This document shows positions 6,767 to 13,573 of a stretch of 37,236 nucleotides of DNA, in pieces (position 1 is the first letter of the stretch; every line of letters starts with the position of its first letter). A model generated the notes under the pieces. That model was not told where the DNA came from. It saw only the letters and a list, made by a program, of their open reading frames with translations, and did no database searches. The position numbers and the translations under genes were made by a program. Source of the stretch: a virus; the IMG/VR virus record IMGVR_UViG_3300031951_000544, positions 1 to 37,236 of that record, one strand, 5' to 3'.

Positions 6767-6855
6767 CCCCCACCGACTACGCTTTGGCTGAAACGGCAGC
6801 GTACGCCCTGCTTGTCTTTGCCGCCGTTGTTTATCTCTCTAGGAACCGTCTATGA
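6763..6855 (+). CDS. 30-residue single-pass membrane peptide
   Basis: A hydrophobic helix from about residue 9 to 25 (ETAAYALLVFAAVVYL) is followed by a short basic tail SRNRL, giving an N-out/C-in type membrane peptide. It is too short for most gene finders but overlaps both neighbours by ATGA, which supports translation. The role is unknown. Confidence 0.5.
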   Translation: MTPTDYALAETAAYALLVFAAVVYLSRNRL

Positions 6856-7565
6856 ATCAGCTCAATTTAAATCGAATCCATCTATCCCGCGCCGTCTGGC
6901 ATCGCATCTTTGAACACGCGGAGATGCTCTCTGCTTGCAAGGCTGAGATTATTTCAGAGGCGCAAGAACTGGACCGGCTACGCCCGAAGGCTCTGTACAA
7001 CACCGGCTCCATCTCAGCGGCATCGGTGTGGGCTTTGACGGCTACGGCCTACTACTTTGCCCCGAAGGTAATCGCGGAGGTCGGCACCTTTATCGGTCGC
7101 TCCACAAGCGCGATGGCTCAAGGCTGCACTTACTCTGGGACGTTCTCCACGATTCACACCTGCGACCTGTCGAATGATATTGACCTGTCGGATGCGATGC
7201 CTTTTTCGTGGGGCGAGGCCGCGCTCGTTCAGTACCCCAAGCAAAGCTCTACGCAGATGTTTAAATCGCTTGCTGACGAGAACGTAAAGCTTGACCTGCT
7301 GCATCTGGACGGGCGCTTGACCGACGAGGACATGGCCCTACTGCCGCAACTTGTCAAAGACCAGACGCTTTTTACTCTGGACGACTTCGAGGGTCTTGAG
7401 AAGGGCGTTGCAAACGCACAACGGCTCATGCACACCTTGGGCAACGTCGCCCACTTTCTGATCTATCCGCCTGAGCGCGACACCTTGGCTCACTTTGGGC
7501 TGCGGGACGGTTGCACGACCGCGATGTTGCTTCCGCGCTGCCTCTTTCAGATCACGGTGCAATAA
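6852..7565 (+). CDS. class I SAM-dependent methyltransferase-like protein
   Basis: 237 residues with a Rossmann-type methyltransferase core. Motif I is VIAEVGTFIGRSTSAMA (about 73-89). A second acidic strand IHTCDLS follows, and then LDLLHLDGRLTDEDMALLPQL, which fits the Methyltransf_24 pattern in which an aspartate after beta 4 is followed by a helix and DDF (TLDDFEG). It would transfer a methyl group from SAM, probably to a small molecule or sugar rather than DNA, because no DNA-methyltransferase catalytic motif such as NPPY or PC is present. It lies in the same operon as three glycosyltransferases, so a shared role in glycan modification is plausible but inferred. Confidence 0.7.
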   Translation: MNQLNLNRIHLSRAVWHRIFEHAEMLSACKAEIISEAQELDRLRPKALYNTGSISAASVWALTATAYYFAPKVIAEVGTFIGRSTSAMAQGCTYSGTFSTIHTCDLSNDIDLSDAMPFSWGEAALVQYPKQSSTQMFKSLADENVKLDLLHLDGRLTDEDMALLPQLVKDQTLFTLDDFEGLEKGVANAQRLMHTLGNVAHFLIYPPERDTLAHFGLRDGCTTAMLLPRCLFQITVQ

Positions 7566-7567
7566 CC

Positions 7568-7726
7568 ATGAAACGCGAAAAACAACTGGCTGAATTTGTG
7601 GATCGTCTCATTGAGGACGAGATCCGGGCGGTCTACCGCAAGGTCTACGGGCAGGGCTTTTTCGTGGGCTTCGTAACGGCTCTAGTCGGCGCGATGGTCT
7701 TTTACGCCATCACGACAGGTGCTTGA
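7568..7726 (+). CDS. 52-residue single-pass membrane protein
   Basis: A charged N-terminal helix (KREKQLAEFVDRLIEDEIRAV) is followed by one membrane segment (GFFVGFVTALVGAMVFYAI). The frame is open upstream, but the ATG at 7568 follows the methyltransferase stop by two bases and is the natural start. The last 17 bases overlap the 3' end of the antisense DUF5856 gene. The function is unknown; insertion in the inner membrane is likely. Confidence 0.6.
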   Translation: MKREKQLAEFVDRLIEDEIRAVYRKVYGQGFFVGFVTALVGAMVFYAITTGA

Positions 7727-8078
7727 GCTTGTAAAGCGCTGACAAGTAATGCCCCACAATCTCGTCAATGATGTTCTGGATCGCGCTTTCCTCGGCGTCG
7801 CAAAACTCAAAGCGGCCTGTGGCGATACGGTCGAGCTGATCTTCCAGAAACTCCACGAGGTCGCGGTTCTTGTCCGCCGACATGAGCGATACCGGCCCCA
7901 TGAGTCCATGCCGACCCTGATACGCCTCTGCAAACGAGTCCGCAAGCTCAGGCAAGCCCTCGTAGAACTTCTGGGTCGCCTTGTGGACGGCGTACGACGG
8001 CGTATTTAAATGCACCGAATGGGCAACGTCCCTTGCCAAAAAGAGAAGGCCCACGAAGTCAGCGGCTTTCATGCTCAT
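7710..8078 (-). CDS. DUF5856-like helical protein (antisense to operon)
   Basis: 122 residues, nearly all helical. The segments LLFLARDVAHSVHLNTPSYA, FYEGLPELADSFAEAYQGRH and DRIATG..EFCDAEESAI match the family I recall as DUF5856, a phage family with a ferritin/Dps-like four-helix look and conserved His/Glu residues. Metal binding or stress protection is conceivable but unproven. It is the only minus-strand gene inside the 4.9-14.2 kb rightward operon and converges with the gene before it. The start may be the ATG at 8078 or the second ATG at 8072; neither has a strong ribosome site. Confidence 0.75.
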   Translation of the reverse strand: MSMKAADFVGLLFLARDVAHSVHLNTPSYAVHKATQKFYEGLPELADSFAEAYQGRHGLMGPVSLMSADKNRDLVEFLEDQLDRIATGRFEFCDAEESAIQNIIDEIVGHYLSALYKLKHLS

Positions 8079-8122
8079 GGCAATAGCCTACCCCGAGGGC
8101 TGCGGAATTTCAAATGGGGGGC

Positions 8123-8151
8123 TTGCGTTGCCCCAAAGACGGGCATACACT
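8123..8151 (+). promoter_or_regulatory. candidate promoter restarting the rightward operon
   Basis: TTGCGT (8123-8128), a 17-base spacer and TACACT (8146-8151) lie about 50 bases before the gene at 8202, just after the antisense gene. A fresh promoter is expected here because the antisense gene breaks the operon. Confidence 0.4.
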
Positions 8152-8201
8152 CAAGCCGATTGGTTTAGCAAATCGTACATACAAATAACTAGGAGAAGCA
8201 C

Positions 8202-8390
8202 ATGAACGGACGAAACGATGACCCTCGCCAGATGAACGACGAGGAGATGATGCAAGAGCTGGACCGAGCGATGGGTGAGTTCTTTGCGATGGAAAAGCAA
8301 CTGGAGCAACAACTCACGCAGACCAGCGCCAAGACCCTACAGGCGTCGGCCAAGGCGATGGATCACTTCATGGGATTGCTGTTTAAGTGA
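8202..8390 (+). CDS. small helical acidic hypothetical protein
   Basis: 62 residues, Met/Gln/Glu-rich and fully helical (DEEMMQELDRAMGEFFAMEK, QLEQQLTQTSAKTLQASAK). The ATG follows a perfect AGGAGA-AGCAC leader. First gene after the internal promoter. No family is recognised. Confidence 0.65.
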   Translation: MNGRNDDPRQMNDEEMMQELDRAMGEFFAMEKQLEQQLTQTSAKTLQASAKAMDHFMGLLFK

Positions 8391-8391
8391 C

Positions 8392-8754
8392 ATGGCTCCG
8401 TTCCCTGACTTTCGGGAGCTGCGGGGGATTGCGCCCAAGGCCACGGTTCGCTGCGAGGTGTGCGGTACCGAGCATCGGGGGCGTTGCCATATGTTCCGCA
8501 AGAAGCCATACAGGAAAGCCCCGCCTCAAGAAACCCGCCGCTACAAAGAGGCCGCGAAGTTACATCAGCAGGTGGCCCGGGCGCGGTGGTGGATCAAGCA
8601 ACTGACGGAGGCAGTCGATGAAGCAAGAGATTCCGGTGGACTCGGACGAGCGCGTAAGCCGCCCCCCGTTGCCCAAGAGCGAAAGAGAGTTGCTCGTCGA
8701 GCAGATCGTGGCGATGCAGCGGCAAATATATCTGATGGAGCGAAAGTTAAATGA
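8392..8754 (+). CDS. small Cys-motif basic protein with overprinted tail
   Basis: 120 residues from the ATG at 8392, one base after the previous stop. The N-terminal part has CEVCGTEHRGRCH (about 21-33), a likely zinc knuckle, then a basic helical region ending about residue 80. From about residue 76 the reading is Arg/Ala-rich and coincides with a second, better-looking gene in another frame (8618-8803). The C-terminal 45 residues may therefore be a by-product of overprinting or recent loss of a stop codon. The function is unknown. Confidence 0.5.
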   Translation: MAPFPDFRELRGIAPKATVRCEVCGTEHRGRCHMFRKKPYRKAPPQETRRYKEAAKLHQQVARARWWIKQLTEAVDEARDSGGLGRARKPPPVAQERKRVARRADRGDAAANISDGAKVK

Positions 8755-8803
8755 GATGGATCAAAAGGAAATGGCGTACTTTCAAAGACCGCCTTCTCGT
8801 TGA
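8618..8803 (+). CDS. small coiled-coil protein in overlapping frame
   Basis: 61 residues: a polar N-terminus, then a heptad helix (SERELLVEQIVAMQRQIYLM, ERKLNEMDQKEM). A strong GGAGG (8607-8611) six bases before ATG supports this start. It overlaps the preceding gene by 137 bases in a different frame. The protein composition is more gene-like here than in the older frame. Confidence 0.6.
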   Translation: MKQEIPVDSDERVSRPPLPKSERELLVEQIVAMQRQIYLMERKLNEMDQKEMAYFQRPPSR

Positions 8804-8888
8804 TTACGACTGGCGATGGGTACCGCCCCCAAACTACCGATGCTCGCGTGGCAAGCAGAGCGATTGCAGATATGGAGATTACTGGTGA
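8751..8888 (+). CDS. 45-residue Trp/Tyr/Cys-rich hypothetical protein
   Basis: MRWIKRKWRTFKDRLLVDYD, then WRWVPPPNYRCSRGK and a second Cys near the end. The ATG overlaps the stop of the 8392 gene (ATGA) and the gene lies partly inside the 8618 frame. The dense aromatic and basic content looks like a real small phage protein, but support rests on the overlap and composition only. Confidence 0.45.
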   Translation: MRWIKRKWRTFKDRLLVDYDWRWVPPPNYRCSRGKQSDCRYGDYW

Positions 8889-8902
8889 GACACAAAGAGT
8901 AC

Positions 8903-9064
8903 ATGGTGGATCGGCTGCACGATGAGTTGGAGCGGCTGCGCACCGAGACGGCGAAGCTCAAGGCGGACTTTGAAAAGCAAGAGCGTGAACGCGAGCGGGG
9001 TGAGATTTTCTTCGCTCTTTTCATGTTTGGAGCGGGGCTCTTTTTAGGATGGGCATTGTTATGA
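8903..9064 (+). CDS. coiled-coil protein with C-terminal membrane anchor
   Basis: From the ATG at 8903: a heptad helix (VDRLHDELERLRTETAKL), a charged stretch, then a C-terminal membrane segment (EIFFALFMFGAGLFLGWALL). The frame is open to an ATG at 8816, but those 29 residues overlap the 8751 gene. The weak site AAAGAG precedes 8903. It ends in an ATGA overlap with the next gene. It resembles small tail-anchored phage proteins of unknown role. Confidence 0.5.
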   Translation: MVDRLHDELERLRTETAKLKADFEKQERERERGEIFFALFMFGAGLFLGWALL

Positions 9065-9267
9065 AACTAGAAGTGTGCATCGAAGGCGTGAGTGCCATTG
9101 TCCGGTCGGAGCTGAACGAAACGCTCAAGTGCCTTCAGGATGATTTAAAGCGCCGCAAGAAAGGCAACAGCATTGCGATCTTTCACATGGACAAGGACGA
9201 GGACGTTGCCGAATTGCAGCGGCACATTGATGCGATGAAGTTGGTGCTGCGTTATTACGGAGAATGA
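9061..9267 (+). CDS. hypothetical helical protein
   Basis: 68 residues. Starts with a strand (KLEVCIEGVSAIV), then helices (LNETLKCLQDDLKRRKKG, DVAELQRHIDAMKLVLRYYG). I chose the ATG at 9061 because it forms an ATGA overlap with the previous stop; an in-frame ATG lies at 9049. No known motif. Confidence 0.6.
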   Translation: MKLEVCIEGVSAIVRSELNETLKCLQDDLKRRKKGNSIAIFHMDKDEDVAELQRHIDAMKLVLRYYGE

Positions 9268-9268
9268 A

Positions 9269-9520
9269 ATGAAGAATCATAAAGGTGTTTTTCTGCACAT
9301 ATTTGAGGATGAAGAAGGTGAATCTGTTATCAATTTTCAAGCGGAATTGCTTGGGATTGCGAACAACGTCGCCAGTCTTCAGCTTTACTCTTGGATTGAC
9401 GGATTTCCAACCAAAGTCATTGAGATGCCGATGAAGGAGTTACTCTCCAAAAACATCATTTTTTATGACAACGAAAAGAAGTGGCGCGACAGCGCGGACT
9501 ATTCTTGGAAAGCTAAATGA
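9269..9520 (+). CDS. hypothetical small protein
   Basis: 83 residues, mostly predicted beta strands (GVFLHIFEDEEGESVINFQA, VASLQLYSWIDGFPTKVIEM), then a Lys/Trp-rich end. GGAG lies eight bases before the ATG, and the stop overlaps the next start (ATGA). No family is recognised. Confidence 0.6.
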   Translation: MKNHKGVFLHIFEDEEGESVINFQAELLGIANNVASLQLYSWIDGFPTKVIEMPMKELLSKNIIFYDNEKKWRDSADYSWKAK

Positions 9521-9741
9521 CCCGCGACGACGTTATCAAATTGGCAGAAGGCAAAGGTTACAGAGCCAAGCCCTGTGTCGCAGACGGCATGATGGCGGTC
9601 AATGTCGGCAAGGCTGAGGACACCAACGAACGTATGCGTCTGACCGATTCGGGACAGTTGCTTGTGGTGGATGAGGGCTGTTACTGGCAGGTCGGGACGA
9701 CTGATGAGTGGGCGAAGCATTTACAGGAGCAACCGCGATGA
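9517..9741 (+). CDS. hypothetical small protein
   Basis: 74 residues: an N-terminal helix (RDDVIKLAEGKGYRAKPCV), then strands with DSGQLLVVDEGCYWQVGTTDEW. It is coupled by ATGA to both neighbours. No family is recognised. Confidence 0.6.
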   Translation: MTRDDVIKLAEGKGYRAKPCVADGMMAVNVGKAEDTNERMRLTDSGQLLVVDEGCYWQVGTTDEWAKHLQEQPR

Positions 9742-10049
9742 CCAACGAAGAACTAGACAGATTGTGGTTCAAGGCGATGCACCAATCTGTTGAAGAAGAC
9801 AAAGCATTTATTCGTTACCACTTCGCCGCCCTTGTCGCTGCCGAGAAAGACAAGGAGATTGAACTACTGCGGGCAGACGCGAAACGATTAGATTGGTGCA
9901 TTTCTGTCTTGCACTCTCAACGCAAAGAAGATTCATATCTGGTAACTGATACTGGGTGTGGTTGTTGTGGTGGAGGGAAATACTTTGATTGCAGTATTTC
10001 TGGGCGAGACGCTATTGATGCCGCGATTCGGGCGAGGGGGGAGACATGA
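9738..10049 (+). CDS. phage hypothetical protein (RLDW...DAIDAAIRA type)
   Basis: 103 residues from the ATG at 9738 (ATGA overlap). The N-terminal helix has AALVAAEKDKEIELLRADAK; the pattern RLDWCISVL ... GRDAIDAAIRARG is one I know from many phage proteins of unknown function, where a RLdWL helix is followed by a C-terminal DAIDAAIR. A CGCCGG turn in the middle may be a metal site or a flexible loop. The final codons are in a 17-base repeat shared with the next gene. Confidence 0.6.
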   Translation: MTNEELDRLWFKAMHQSVEEDKAFIRYHFAALVAAEKDKEIELLRADAKRLDWCISVLHSQRKEDSYLVTDTGCGCCGGGKYFDCSISGRDAIDAAIRARGET

Positions 10050-10222
10050 CTGTTGAAATCGTGTCTGAATATTGTTTGCTGCTAATTGTTGTGTGCTTCA
10101 CCCTGTGCTTCATTGCGTTTACGGCGTTTCTAACGTCATGCGTTGCCCAAATTCTAATGGCGGGGTTTGGGGACTGGATGGAGGCAAGGAAAAAAGCGAT
10201 TCGGGCGAGGGGCAGCGAGTGA
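10046..10222 (+). CDS. 58-residue membrane protein
   Basis: One long hydrophobic segment (YCLLLIVVCFTLCFIAFTAF, about 9-28, perhaps to residue 40) is followed by an amphipathic, basic tail ending KKAIRARGSE. It overlaps the previous gene by ATGA and the next by GTGA. The tail repeats the end of the upstream protein (AIRARG) at the DNA level. It sits directly before a glycosyltransferase; a membrane-partner role is possible but unproven. Confidence 0.55.
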   Translation: MTVEIVSEYCLLLIVVCFTLCFIAFTAFLTSCVAQILMAGFGDWMEARKKAIRARGSE

Positions 10223-10896
10223 TCTCGACTTTTGTGTTCTTTCATGTGGGTGAGGACTTGTCGATGCCGACCAAGATGGTGGGGTCGTTGAAGTCCGTGA
10301 TGCCAAGCGCTGAAGTCATTCAATGCTCTGACGAGGCCACGCCTGAAGTGAAGGGCGTGAATGAGGTCAAGCGCAGCAAGGGCGATGCGTCAGAGATGAT
10401 GTACTGGCGCACAAGAGCGTTTGCCGAGGCCAAGATCACCCGCCCTGCGATGTACATTGATACCGACATGCTCTTTGTGCTGCCTGTGAATCCGGCTGCG
10501 TTATTGGCAGAGCGTGAGGTGATCTTCTGCCGCCGGTCGTTTGATCGGGACGCGGGGTTCAACGGTAAGCAGCGCGACGGGATGTTTAAACAGTACGATG
10601 GTATCCCGCTTGGGGTGTTGTACCCCTACCTTGGCTGCGCAACGATCACCAAGAACTACCATGCTTGGAAGGGCATGGCTGTGCTGATGGGGCTGATGAA
10701 CCGAAACCTGCGGTCATGGTACGGCGACCAAGAGGCGCTCAAAGTGTACTCGCAGATCTTGTACCCCGAAGCCGTAGGTGAGATGCAGGAGCTGGACTAC
10801 GCCTGTCTACCGGATAAGGCTCCGGTGGAGCATGTCCCTCACATCATGCACTTCAAGGGTGCGGCCCGTAAGCAAGCCTTTCTGAATTCGTTTTAG
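10219..10896 (+). CDS. GT-A-type glycosyltransferase-like protein
   Basis: 225 residues from a GTG at 10219 that forms a GTGA overlap with the upstream stop. The frame stays open to 10072, but that part overlaps another gene. The core motif is AMYIDTDMLFVLPV, where DTD (about 81-83) is the metal- and nucleotide-sugar-binding DxD of GT-A enzymes. The preceding VNEVKRSKGDASEMMYWRTR and the closing HIMHFKGAARK fit the same fold. It would transfer a sugar from a nucleotide-sugar donor; acceptor unknown. One of three glycosyltransferase genes in this stretch. Confidence 0.7.
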   Translation: MISTFVFFHVGEDLSMPTKMVGSLKSVMPSAEVIQCSDEATPEVKGVNEVKRSKGDASEMMYWRTRAFAEAKITRPAMYIDTDMLFVLPVNPAALLAEREVIFCRRSFDRDAGFNGKQRDGMFKQYDGIPLGVLYPYLGCATITKNYHAWKGMAVLMGLMNRNLRSWYGDQEALKVYSQILYPEAVGEMQELDYACLPDKAPVEHVPHIMHFKGAARKQAFLNSF

Positions 10897-10905
10897 GAGA
10901 CAGTA

Positions 10906-11211
10906 ATGGAAGAGTTTGACTATTTAAATATCCCCAAGCCCGAGAGCAGCGAAGAGGTCTGGTGCACGATTGGGGAGTCCGGGGAACTGGATGTGTTCAA
11001 CTGGGACTTCGTGGAGAAGCAGGCTGCGGTGTACGACAAGCACCCCGGCAACTTGCCCCGCGACAACGTGCAGATCATTTGCAAGCTCGCGGTATTAATT
11101 CGCAAGCAGACGATTTTCAATTGCATGGCGGTCTTGAGCAAGTACGCCGAGCACCCGCCTGAAACGACTGTGATCTTTATGCGCGAACCCGAGGTGAGCA
11201 ATGATGAGTAA
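10906..11211 (+). CDS. hypothetical acidic protein
   Basis: 101 residues. Acidic N-terminus (EEFDYLNIPKPESSEEVW), a central helix (DNVQIICKLAVLIRKQTIFN) and an acidic C-terminus. The ATG follows AGGAGA at 7 bases. It lies between two glycosyltransferases and overlaps the next gene by 11 bases. No family is recognised. Confidence 0.65.
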   Translation: MEEFDYLNIPKPESSEEVWCTIGESGELDVFNWDFVEKQAAVYDKHPGNLPRDNVQIICKLAVLIRKQTIFNCMAVLSKYAEHPPETTVIFMREPEVSNDE

Positions 11212-11377
11212 GGAAGACCCGACCCTGCGTGATTATTTTGCTTCGGCAGCGGTGCAGGGGTTGCTGGCGCGAGACGATCATTGGCACAACCCTTGGGACA
11301 TTGCCCGTGATGCGTACAAGATTGCCGATGCCATGATGGATGTACGCGAAGAGCGAACGGAGCGGGAAGATGACTGA
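11201..11377 (+). CDS. 58-residue hypothetical protein
   Basis: Begins MMSKEDPTLRDYFASAAVQG, then WDIARDAYKIADAMM and an Arg/Glu tail. This LRDYFA...A..AY.IADAM pattern is common in small phage proteins of unknown function. GAGG precedes the ATG at 11201; the next gene starts eight bases before its end. Confidence 0.65.
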   Translation: MMSKEDPTLRDYFASAAVQGLLARDDHWHNPWDIARDAYKIADAMMDVREERTEREDD

Positions 11378-12053
11378 CCCGTCGCTTCGGGTGTTTATCG
11401 GGTGGGATTCCCGAGAAGACATTGCGTATCAGGTGGCGAAGAAGTCGCTTGAGTTGTACTCATCCATTCCGCTCGAAATCGTTCCGGTAAAGCAAAACGA
11501 TCTGCGCAAAGAGGGCGTGTATTGGCGTCCGGTTGATTCGATGGCATCGACGGAGTTCAGCCTCACGCGGTTTCTGACTCCACACCTCGCGGGGTATACC
11601 GGCTGGGCCTTGTTTTGCGACTGCGATTTTCTTTTCCGGGGGGACATCGCGACTTTGCTTGACTACGCCGACGGGGCAAAAGCGTGCTTCGTGGTACCGC
11701 ACGACTACCGGCCTACCGAAACGGTCAAAATGAATAACCAACCGCAGCACGTTTACCCTCGCAAGAACTGGTCAAGTTTTATGTTCATCAATTGTCAGCA
11801 TGAACAAGTTAAGAAGCTAACGCCAGAGATTGTGAACACGGTCACACCCGCGTATCTTCACAGGTTTGAGTGGCTGACTGACGATGTGATCGGGCATCTT
11901 CCGATTGCGTACAACTATCTTGAAGGGTGGTACACCAAGAATGACTGCCCGAATCCCATTGCCGTGCACATGACCCGTGGTGGTCCTTGGTTCAAGGACT
12001 GGGTGGATGTCGAATATGGCCGCGAGTGGATGGCTGTGGTGGCAACAATATGA
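11370..12053 (+). CDS. glycosyltransferase (GT8-like, DCD motif)
   Basis: 227 residues from the ATG at 11370, inside the end of the previous gene. N-terminal strand LRVFIGWDSREDIAYQVAKK, the acceptor-side STEFSLTRFLTPHL, then WALFCDCDFLFRGDI, whose DCD (about 84-86) is the DxD metal site of GT-A enzymes, and a late HMTRGGPWF with a His that commonly completes the metal site in GT8-type enzymes. Sugar and acceptor are unknown. It overlaps the TPR-glycosyltransferase by ATGA, so the two are co-translated. Confidence 0.75.
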   Translation: MTDPSLRVFIGWDSREDIAYQVAKKSLELYSSIPLEIVPVKQNDLRKEGVYWRPVDSMASTEFSLTRFLTPHLAGYTGWALFCDCDFLFRGDIATLLDYADGAKACFVVPHDYRPTETVKMNNQPQHVYPRKNWSSFMFINCQHEQVKKLTPEIVNTVTPAYLHRFEWLTDDVIGHLPIAYNYLEGWYTKNDCPNPIAVHMTRGGPWFKDWVDVEYGREWMAVVATI

Positions 12054-13429
12054 AACTCACCAAGCAAGACATCATCAACAACGTCGAGAAACTTTTCAAG
12101 GCGAAGAAGTACGAAGACGCTTTGGACTTGTGTAACTACGGAATTGCCAAACATCCGTCGAGTGGGATTCTGTGCCGTGCGAAAGCCAAACTCTTGCAGA
12201 CTATGGGTCGGTTTCGTGAGTCTATCAAAGCCTACTCGTTGCTGATTGATACGGGCGAGGCGCTTGCTGAGGACTACTACAACCGGGGCATGTGTTACTC
12301 GGAACTCCAGCAGTACGAGAAAGCGATTGCCGATCAGAACGGTTCGCTCAAGGTAGACCCGAAGTTCTACATGGCGTACATGCAGCGGGGTGCGAGTCAA
12401 TGGGAGCTGCGGCGTTGGGATGACGCGCTGGAATCGTTCCGCAAGGCGCACGAGATCAACAGCACCGACCCCAACTGCCAGTGGATTCTGGGTTTGCTCT
12501 CGTTGCAGATGAACGACTTCAAGACGGGCTGGCCCTTGTATGACACCCGGTGGCAGAGCGAACGATTTAAATCGCCAAGGCTCAATACCGACAAGCCGCA
12601 GTGGACGAAGGAGAGCGGCGCCAAGTCGGTGCTGGTGTGGGGCGAGCAGGGCATCGGGGACCAGATCATTTACGGCACGTTGCTTCCGACTGTACGTACA
12701 TTGTCCGGACAGATGACGGCGATGGTGGAGCCGCGTTTGATTCCGCTTTTCTCACGGTCAATGCCGGACATTGAGTTCATCCCGAACACCTCGCAGGTTC
12801 CGGCAGACAAGCACGAGACGCAGATTCCTTTTGCGAGTCTCGGGGCATCGTTGATTGAGTCCAAGGAAGACATCACCCGCTACGCCAAGCGTAACTTCTT
12901 GAAGGCGGACGACGCCAAGACGAAGGCGATCTGCGAAGAGCTTGGTATTACGGACGATGACTTTGTGGTCGGGGTGTCGTGGATTAGTTCAGCGATGAAG
13001 ATCGGCCCTCACAAGAGCATGTCACTCGCAGAGATGATGCCGATCTTTTCGATACCGGGCGTGAAGTTTGTGAACTTGCAATACGGCCACGTCAAGCAAG
13101 ATCTCGCGGACTTTGAGGCCAAGCATGGTGTGAAGATCATGCAGTCCTCGGTGGATTGCTGGAAAGACTTGGACGGTTTGGCAGCGCTTTGCTCAGCGTG
13201 CGATGTCATCGTTTCCATTAGCAGCTCCACGGTTCACATGGCTGGCGCATTGGGCGTACCCGTCATGCTGATGGATGCGAACAAGTTGTGGTACTGGGGC
13301 AACAAGGACGGCGACCGTAGCCTCTGGTACCCCTCGGTGCGGATCTTCCCAAGGGACTATGTGACTGCCTCTTGGAAGCCGCAGATTGAAGCCGTGGCGT
13401 ATGAGATTCATGTGATGAAGAACGCATGA
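12050..13429 (+). CDS. TPR-domain glycosyltransferase (GT41/GT9-like)
   Basis: 459 residues. Residues about 10-150 hold roughly four TPR helix pairs (for example YEDALDLCNYGIAKHPS, DYYNRGMCYSELQQYEKAIA, WDDALESFRKAHEIN). The link GWPLYDTRWQ (about 160-169) and WGEQGIGDQIIYGTLLP (about 197-213) are hallmarks of bacterial TPR proteins with a GT-B glycosyltransferase domain. The C-terminal Rossmann half has VVGVSWISS, then VSISSSTVHMAGALGVPVML and RSLWYP. TPRs usually present a protein acceptor. Start by ATGA overlap. In a phage this could glycosylate a virion or host protein; the target is inferred. Confidence 0.8.
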   Translation: MKLTKQDIINNVEKLFKAKKYEDALDLCNYGIAKHPSSGILCRAKAKLLQTMGRFRESIKAYSLLIDTGEALAEDYYNRGMCYSELQQYEKAIADQNGSLKVDPKFYMAYMQRGASQWELRRWDDALESFRKAHEINSTDPNCQWILGLLSLQMNDFKTGWPLYDTRWQSERFKSPRLNTDKPQWTKESGAKSVLVWGEQGIGDQIIYGTLLPTVRTLSGQMTAMVEPRLIPLFSRSMPDIEFIPNTSQVPADKHETQIPFASLGASLIESKEDITRYAKRNFLKADDAKTKAICEELGITDDDFVVGVSWISSAMKIGPHKSMSLAEMMPIFSIPGVKFVNLQYGHVKQDLADFEAKHGVKIMQSSVDCWKDLDGLAALCSACDVIVSISSSTVHMAGALGVPVMLMDANKLWYWGNKDGDRSLWYPSVRIFPRDYVTASWKPQIEAVAYEIHVMKNA

Positions 13430-13548
13430 GCTGGTTCCCGACCGTGGCGCTGGCAGCATTGTGCGTTGCGGCATCGTGGCTCTTGGGCGGCGAACTGATT
13501 GATGCGGTGTTGTTGTATTTGCTTTTGATCTTGGTGGACAAAAACTAA
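13426..13548 (+). CDS. 40-residue membrane protein
   Basis: Two hydrophobic stretches (WFPTVALAALCVAASWLLGG and IDAVLLYLLLILV) form a possible helical hairpin, ending DKN. The ATG overlaps the stop of the TPR-glycosyltransferase (ATGA), which supports translation. Role unknown; it might anchor the enzyme at the membrane. Confidence 0.5.
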   Translation: MSWFPTVALAALCVAASWLLGGELIDAVLLYLLLILVDKN

Positions 13549-13573
13549 ACTTCTAACACAAGAGGGTTGTTTT

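Noticed and set aside
11915-12451. Minus-strand open frame of 178 codons
   Set aside because: It is antisense to two glycosyltransferase genes with clear motifs; composition is Arg/Val/Leu-rich as in shadows of such genes.
10219-13429. Glycosyltransferases as part of a DNA hypermodification pathway
   Set aside because: No thymidylate-synthase-like, hydroxymethylase, kinase or base-modifying gene is visible, and the TPR enzyme suggests a protein acceptor.
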